Shown: one piece after another, positions 18,659-21,684 of the stretch | Numbering within the stretch: the first letter of the stretch is position 1 | Layout: every line of letters begins with the position of its first letter | Assembly (NCBI RefSeq): GCF_000485595.1 | Contig: NW_014577294.1 | Span: forward strand, 238,031 to 259,714 | Length of the DNA: 21,684 bases | From: Priapulus caudatus | Taxonomy: Eukaryota; Priapulida; Priapulimorpha; Priapulimorphida; Priapulidae | Reading direction: 5' to 3' | Translations under genes and position numbers: made by a program | Notes under the pieces: generated by a model | What the model was told of the DNA's origin: nothing | Database searches by the model: none | Seen by the model: only the letters and a program-made list of their open reading frames with translations

Positions 18659-21222
18659 GGGTTAATAATGACATTATTGTCATTATTTGTCTATATTGTC
18701 TTATTGCATATTTGTTAATATTTGTCTATATTGTCTTATTGCATATTTGTCATTATTAACCCCTGATATATATATATACAAGTAATTATTTTATAGGCAT
18801 CCCTAGCTTCATTTCGCATCAGTACATAGTCTGTTGTTTTTATACCCCGTCTGATAAATAAGCCCCTTCGCTAAATAAGATCAATGAGTATACACATGCA
18901 GACGACGCCATGACGCTTACGCTGATTGTCAGCCGCAGAGTGTAGTTCTCTCCGTCCTGCGTAATGTGACTGCGTACGCGCCTGTTCTCGACCAATACGG
19001 CGTTGTCCTTGTACCACGTGATCGTCGGCGGCGGCTTGGCCTTGAGAACGCAATCGACGGTGACGTTGCGACCGGTGTCGTCCTGACTGATCTTCGGCTT
19101 AGAGGTGAAGGTCGGCCTGGTTCCTTCCGGCTTCTTTTCACCTGATGAGAGGAACGAACGAGGTTTCCTTATCGCTTCTAAGAGCTTATTTTCGCAGCGC
19201 TTTTCTAACACGTACGAAGAGACCACGTCTACACGAGTCCACGTACGGACTGACACAATCGAGGCTGGATATATCATAGTGACACCCTCGCTATTTTTTA
19301 ACGCAGATTTTCCAGCATCACCCGATATGTGTGGATAGCCAGAGTCCACTTTTCACTTATTATGTCTATCGCCGCCCCTTACGATATTTTACAGATGTAT
19401 AATACATCACTAAACGTTTAGTTGGTGCCCTGAGGCTCTCAGGCTTATCTTCGGCTGATGGCAGGAAGGAAACGTGACGTAACGTGAACTATCTGTGGCA
19501 GCGTTCCTTGCATTAATAGCTAATGAATAAAAAAAATATTAAGATCTAGGTGTGAGACACAGAAATAGAAAATAAAACTAGTTTATGCCAGCTAGTGTTT
19601 AGATAGTTGCACAGAATAATTGATGCATTTCCATGTGCCAGTTATGAACGGAATAATATATGTATATATAATATTATATTGAATAATATCATGTTTAGTG
19701 CCTAATATCCTTGATGTAAATAGTGGTGTTTTGTCCTTCCCCAAACCTTGAAGTCGATTTGTTAAAAAATGAAGGTGGTTTTAAAATGAGGACCACAGAG
19801 ATGAGGATGGCAGGCGGGCTGTGGTTTCTATGGCCCACGTACCAGCGATGTTCAGGGTGAGGTTAGCGTTGTTCTCGCCAACCTCATTCTTAACGTTGCA
19901 CTTGTAAGTTCCGCTGTCGTCCGCAGTCGGATCCTGTCAACAAAAAACATCGTAATAGTGTTAAGTATAGAGGGCAGCACCGCCGCGGCCTGGCTTCAAA
20001 GTTATGCTAGGCAGCGCCGTGCCTTTACCGCACACGACTACGAATTTACACGCACGCACACTTACTGAAAATGATGTCAGTTTTTTATCACTTTGTTTTT
20101 ATTGCGATATTTTTGAATGTCACGTCCTCGTCTGTGGTAATAGCAAACCTTGATCTCTAGGTGCACTGTGTACACGTCACCATCCTGGCGCGTGATCGTG
20201 CTTAGTCTGTTTCCGAGCTGTACAAGAGTACCGTTGTGGAACCAGATTACACCCGGCGCCGGATCCGCCTTCAATGCCACTTCCATGATGATCAGCTTGC
20301 CACCATCTTTAGGAATGATTTTGGGCTTCTGTACAAATGTCGGTGCCTGTCCTTTCTTTGTTTCGCCTGAGGATTACAATGTTACGATACTCAATTACGT
20401 TATGATTGATTGCGTTCACTGAGGTATAACGTTTATTTGACTATATTACGGTATATCCCATGTATATGGATAAATAGATGCTTGGTTGGATAGATGGGTG
20501 GATGGATGGACGGACGGGTGGACGGACGGACAGACGGACGGACGACGGACGGACGGACGGACGGACGGACGACGGACGGACGAACGGATGGATGGATGGA
20601 TGGATGGATGGATGGATGGATAGATGTATGAATGGATAGATGGATGGATGGATGGTTGGATAGATGAATACATGGACGAATGGGTACATGGATGGATGGG
20701 TGGATGGATGAATACATAAAATTGAATAGATGGGTAGAATTCTACACTGCTTCTCTGATGGATACAGTTGATTGCATGTTGCAACCATTTATATTATTTA
20801 ATATATCATAAGCTCATAGTTTGCCTTAATAGTTTTCTTCGTTACCTTGAATAAAGTAAATACAAATACTATTCTTACACTAGTTAGGTATATTCGCTCT
20901 TAGTTAGCTGAAAATCTGAAATAAGCTAACCAATTCGAGTGAAGTCGATTCATAAATTCAGTCATCCGTGTGTCAAAACTGTGTTACTCGACATCAAAAT
21001 AACAGCAACGTGTAGAAATAGCAGAGGATATTGCAGCGAACAGTTATAATTAATGCATGTCGTAATTTTTAGCTTAATTATTTATCTTAGCCTCAGAAAT
21101 GTATATCTTCGATAAATCGACGATATCTCACCTGCAAAGTTGAGGGCTAAATTTGCATTGCTTTCACCATACTTGTTCTTCAACGTGCACTTGTACTGGC
21201 CCCCGTCGCCAGCCTCAGGGTT
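10228..21222 (-). CDS. Titin/twitchin/projectin-family giant muscle protein, internal part of gene
   Basis: I assembled 17 exons, read right to left: 21132-21222, 20149-20366, 19843-19933, 18921-19141, 18358-18449, 17800-17937, 17232-17407, 16731-16770, 16203-16337, 15825-15991, 15332-15371, 14804-14938, 14426-14592, 13984-14033, 12178-12561, 10594-10659 and 10228 to about 10330. All are bounded by AG and GT, and every junction keeps phase, giving about 771 codons without a stop. The product has one partial and five full I-set Ig domains with DxGxYKC and NxxGE signatures, then Lys/Pro/Glu-rich spacer. Proteins of this family act in the sarcomere, bound to thick filaments or linking them to the Z-disc. 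An Ig series followed by a PEVK-like spacer resembles the N-terminal part of projectin or twitchin. A different giant Ig protein, such as a titin/kettin or obscurin relative, is not excluded. There is no start codon, kinase or Fn3 domain in the window. Both ends continue outside the exons seen. Confidence 0.8.
10594..10659 (-). CDS. Acidic spacer exon of 22 residues
   Basis: The translation is [20 protein letters not shown] plus KK, phase 0 at both ends. It follows an AG acceptor (CTCATAG) and ends at AAG followed by GTAATT. A symmetric phase-0 exon of this size can be skipped without breaking the frame, which is common for PEVK-type spacers. It is assigned to the gene by phase, strand and composition only. 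Confidence 0.65.
11703..11981. mobile_element. Inverted-repeat (MITE-like) element with a telomeric core
   Basis: The arms at about 11703-11780 and 11903-11981 are near-perfect reverse complements. Each begins GTCTATGTC at its outer end and runs through TACTGCCGGAACGTACCCTG and a GGTCCGGTATACCGG palindrome. The 16-base module CCGGAACGTACCCTGG occurs twice in each arm, inverted between arms. The core holds nine TTAGGG units, then a GTAGGCG-rich stretch with a small hairpin (ACTCC TTAGT GGAGT). No reading frame is present, so it would be non-autonomous. I could not identify a target-site duplication at the edges, so the superfamily is open. A non-transposon foldback structure is also possible. 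Confidence 0.7.
11788..11842 (+). repeat. Interstitial telomeric repeat, TTAGGG x9
   Basis: Nine units of TTAGGG lie in one direction, the fourth with one extra G, for 55 bases in total. TTAGGG is the ancestral animal telomere repeat, while insects mostly use TTAGG and nematodes TTAGGC. The array lies between two inverted arms inside an intron, so it is internal and not a chromosome end. Confidence 0.95.
12178..12561 (-). CDS. PEVK-like spacer exon (Lys/Pro/Glu-rich, 128 residues)
   Basis: The exon opens [20 protein letters not shown] and stays dominated by Lys, Pro and Glu for about 90 residues. [11 protein letters not shown] occurs exactly once and [12 protein letters not shown] once, as adjacent near-copies, showing growth by internal duplication. 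It then becomes more mixed (Thr, Val, Ala) and ends near QQKPDDQ. The acceptor is the TAG before 12561, in phase 0 as the previous exon requires. I place the donor at CAG followed by GTTCGT, also phase 0. Reading on gives a stop after five more codons (VRCGH), so that extension could instead be an alternative C-terminus. Such spacers act as flexible, elastic or binding segments in titin-family proteins. The Phe/Leu-rich open frames on the plus strand are shadows. Confidence 0.75.
12562..13983 (-). other. Intron of the muscle gene
   Basis: This is AT-rich intronic sequence between two phase-0 spacer exons. I see no additional exon, repeat array or RNA gene. A small in-frame exon cannot be ruled out by eye. 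Confidence 0.5.
13984..14033 (-). CDS. Acidic linker exon
   Basis: The 50-base exon reads [16 protein letters not shown] after a Glu codon split across the junction. It enters in phase 1 and leaves in phase 0 at GAG followed by GTAAG, shifting the gene from phase-1 Ig modules to phase-0 spacer exons. The acceptor is TTTTAG. It is the first part of the charged region that follows the Ig domains. Confidence 0.8.
14190..14305. repeat. (ATTC)n / (GTTC)n microsatellite
   Basis: These are imperfect tetranucleotide units. The left edge of the 1.4-kb tandem duplication (about 14279) falls inside this tract. Confidence 0.85.
14426..14938 (-). CDS. I-set Ig domain, second copy of the duplicated module
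   Basis: Two exons, 14804-14938 and 14426-14592, are split in phase 2 within a Trp-Tyr-Arg codon run. The first gives [14 protein letters not shown], the strand with Trp (VTWY), and no Cys at the usual B-strand site (INFMVSIKG). The second gives [20 protein letters not shown], with the F-strand Cys present, and ends KLNIE. It differs from the right-hand copy by one residue, GKAGDS here against GKASDS there, plus one silent change. A single Cys means no canonical disulfide, as is usual for cytosolic muscle Ig domains. Confidence 0.9.
15332..15371 (-). CDS. Acidic linker exon, second copy
   Basis: The 40-base exon encodes [14 protein letters not shown]. It enters in phase 1 and leaves in phase 2 (GTAAGC donor, TCTCAG-type acceptor). 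It is identical to the exon at 16731-16770. Confidence 0.85.
15510..15677. repeat. (GTGTGC)n / (GTGC)n microsatellite
   Basis: This alternating GTGTGC tract ends the left duplication copy, and its right edge is the junction with the next copy. Open frames across it (Cys/Val/Arg repeats) are not genes. Confidence 0.9.
15825..16337 (-). CDS. I-set Ig domain, first copy of the duplicated module
   Basis: Exons 16203-16337 and 15825-15991 join in phase 2. The domain runs from [13 protein letters not shown] through [14 protein letters not shown] to [17 protein letters not shown] and ends LNIE in phase 1. The F-strand Cys and the core Trp are present, and the B-strand Cys is replaced by hydrophobic residues. 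It follows the acidic linker 16731-16770 and precedes its own near-identical duplicate. Because the linker-Ig unit enters and leaves in phase 1, the repeat keeps the frame. Confidence 0.9.
16731..16770 (-). CDS. Acidic linker exon, first copy
   Basis: This 40-base exon encodes [14 protein letters not shown] between the Ig domain ending at 17232 and the duplicated Ig domain. The Glu/Pro-rich sequence suggests a flexible hinge. The donor is GTAAGC and the acceptor TTTCTCAG. Confidence 0.85.
16881..17205. repeat. (GTGTGC)n grading into (GT)n
   Basis: About 325 bases of alternating purine-pyrimidine repeat. On the gene's own strand it is a CA/GCAC-rich tract that starts about 25 bases beyond the donor site of the exon ending at 17232. 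The His/Thr-repeat frames on the minus strand here are read-through of the Ig exon into this intron. Confidence 0.9.
17232..17937 (-). CDS. I-set Ig domain with both canonical cysteines
   Basis: Exons 17800-17937 and 17232-17407 join in phase 2 at a Gly-Thr-Arg turn. The first begins [20 protein letters not shown] and carries the B-strand Cys (LIIECELL) and the Trp (INWYHG). The second has [28 protein letters not shown] and NVNVE. This is the only domain here with both expected Cys positions and the Trp intact. The intron between its exons holds an ATC/AGT microsatellite. Confidence 0.9.
17605..17740. repeat. (ATC)n followed by (AGT)n
   Basis: ATC units with ATA and GTC variants run to about 17660, then nearly pure AGT from 17668 to 17740. 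It lies in the intron that splits an Ig domain. Poly-Ser and poly-Thr/Asn/Asp frames across it are not protein. Confidence 0.92.
18180..18205. repeat. (ATT)n short tract
   Basis: About seven ATT/TTA units in the intron between the exons starting at 18358 and ending at 17937. Confidence 0.8.
18358..19141 (-). CDS. I-set Ig domain lacking the F-strand cysteine
   Basis: Exons 18921-19141 and 18358-18449 join in phase 0. The first has [19 protein letters not shown]-strand Cys in [18 protein letters not shown], and [13 protein letters not shown]. The second has [20 protein letters not shown] and ends LNFEG. The F-strand position is Ala (YKANAK), so no disulfide can form. The donor at 18358 is GTATAC and leaves phase 2, matching the next exon, while most other Ig ends in this gene are phase 1. 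RPTFTSKP-type starts are typical of twitchin and projectin Ig repeats. Confidence 0.9.
18609..18655. repeat. (AT)n microsatellite
   Basis: A pure AT run of about 47 bases. It touches the inverted-repeat element at 18656, and a shorter AT run resumes on the other side at 18766-18778. Confidence 0.95.
18656..18765. mobile_element. 110-bp MITE-like element in an AT microsatellite
   Basis: It starts CAGGGGTTAATAATGAC and ends with the exact reverse complement, GTCATTATTAACCCCTG, giving 17-bp perfect termini. The inside holds nearly two copies of a 35-base unit starting at 18685 and 18720 (ATTTGTCTATATTGTC). It has no coding capacity. The flanking AT runs hide any target-site duplication, though a TA site would fit. 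It lies inside the intron between two halves of an Ig domain. Confidence 0.7.
19142..19842 (-). other. Intron between two Ig domains
   Basis: No exon or repeat array is visible, apart from AT-rich palindromic sequence at about 19655-19690. The phase-1 donor at 19843 joins the acceptor above 19141. Confidence 0.6.
19843..20366 (-). CDS. I-set Ig domain lacking the B-strand cysteine
   Basis: Exons 20149-20366 and 19843-19933 join in phase 0. The first begins [20 protein letters not shown], has Val at the usual B-strand Cys site (IIMEVALKA), the core Trp in VIWFHNG, and ends VYTVHLEIK. The second gives [20 protein letters not shown] and ends LTLNIAG. The F-strand Cys is present. The exon split just before the DSGxYKC half is the same as in the next domain, so these modules probably arose from one ancestor. 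Confidence 0.9.
20468..20712. repeat. (GATG)n / (GACG)n tetranucleotide repeat
   Basis: GGAT, GGATG and GGACG units fill most of this interval, with a GACG-rich middle (about 20505-20585) in which single-base slips shift the register. It lies in the intron between the exons at 21132 and 20366. The Ile-His-Pro-Ser and Val-Arg-Pro-Ser frames on the minus strand come from this repeat. Confidence 0.92.
21132..21222 (-). CDS. C-terminal half of an Ig domain, first exon seen
   Basis: The 91-base exon follows a TTTTTTAG acceptor and ends at GCAG followed by GTGAG. It reads [20 protein letters not shown] and then [10 protein letters not shown], in phase 0 in and phase 1 out, just like the exon at 19843-19933. 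It supplies the F-strand Cys and G strand. The front half of the domain should lie to the right, beyond the window. Confidence 0.88.
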
Positions 21223-21429
21223 CTAAAAAATACAATCACATTTTTATTTCTTCACGGCACATCATTATCATTCATATCTCTGGTTTCCTTGCATATGCAT
21301 CATTTCTATGTAAACGGGACCATGTAACTTATACGCCGTATACGCATCGAAAATATGGGGTGAATATGCGTCGGTAAGAAACGTTTCCCTCCTCGTATTC
21401 TTCATCTCCCAATTTCTCCCCATCCTTTC

Positions 21430-21441
21430 TTCACTCACTCG

Positions 21442-21520
<79 letters not shown>

Positions 21521-21684
21521 GTCTCTCCTCTCTCTCTCTCGTCCTCTCTCTCTCTCTCTCTTTCTCTCTTTCTCTGTGGCTCTCTCTCTGTGGCTCTCTC
21601 GTTCTCACTCGTCGTTCTCCCTCTCGCTCTCACTCTATGTTCCTTCTTTTCCTGTCTCTCTGTGTCTGTCTCTGTGTCTGTCTC
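21430..21684. repeat. (TC)n microsatellite
   Basis: A long CT-rich tract reaches the window's right edge. On the gene strand it is a GA repeat within the intron before the exon at 21222. The Arg/Glu-repeat frame on the minus strand is not protein. Confidence 0.93.

Noticed and set aside
20433-20788. Three overlapping Pro/Ser/His/Ile repeat frames on the minus strand
   Set aside because: They are the three readings of one tetranucleotide repeat. All frames being open is a sign of the repeat, not of a protein.

Overview
The window is animal nuclear DNA. It shows small exons with GT/AG introns, abundant microsatellites, a BEL/Pao-type retrotransposon remnant, and a muscle-type giant protein gene on the minus strand. 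A nine-unit TTAGGG array and the twitchin/projectin-like gene point to an invertebrate whose telomere repeat is probably TTAGGG, rather than an insect (TTAGG) or nematode (TTAGGC). I cannot name the species. There are no bacterial-style operons, CRISPR arrays or confident RNA genes.

Left part, 1-6990: no supportable gene. From about 2817 to 6990 it is an insertion-rich, badly degraded copy of the cleaner block at 7012-9987. Landmarks occur in the same order and the two meet at an (AT)n tract. It is either an old tandem duplication or, more likely, poorly corrected long-read sequence of the same locus. The better copy holds a gag/protease fragment of a BEL/Pao retrotransposon (plus strand, about 8493-9316), which stops near a long GAA tract.

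Right part, 10228-21222: a chain of 17 exons on the minus strand, read right to left, with splice phases that agree at every junction. It encodes about 771 residues from the interior of a titin/twitchin/projectin-family muscle protein. In protein order it has the second half of an Ig domain, three full I-set Ig domains, a short acidic linker and Ig domain, a near-identical second copy of that linker and Ig domain, then charged spacer exons rich in Lys, Pro and Glu. The order Ig domains then PEVK-like spacer resembles the N-terminal region of insect projectin. The gene runs off the right edge, and a good donor site at its left end shows that it continues further left.

Three structures stand out. 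A 1.4-kb direct tandem duplication (14279-15677 and 15678 to about 17048) doubles a phase-symmetric linker-Ig module at below about 1% divergence. A roughly 280-bp element (11703-11981) with about 78-bp terminal inverted repeats encloses the telomeric array. A 110-bp MITE-like element (18656-18765) has perfect 17-bp inverted termini and sits inside an AT microsatellite.
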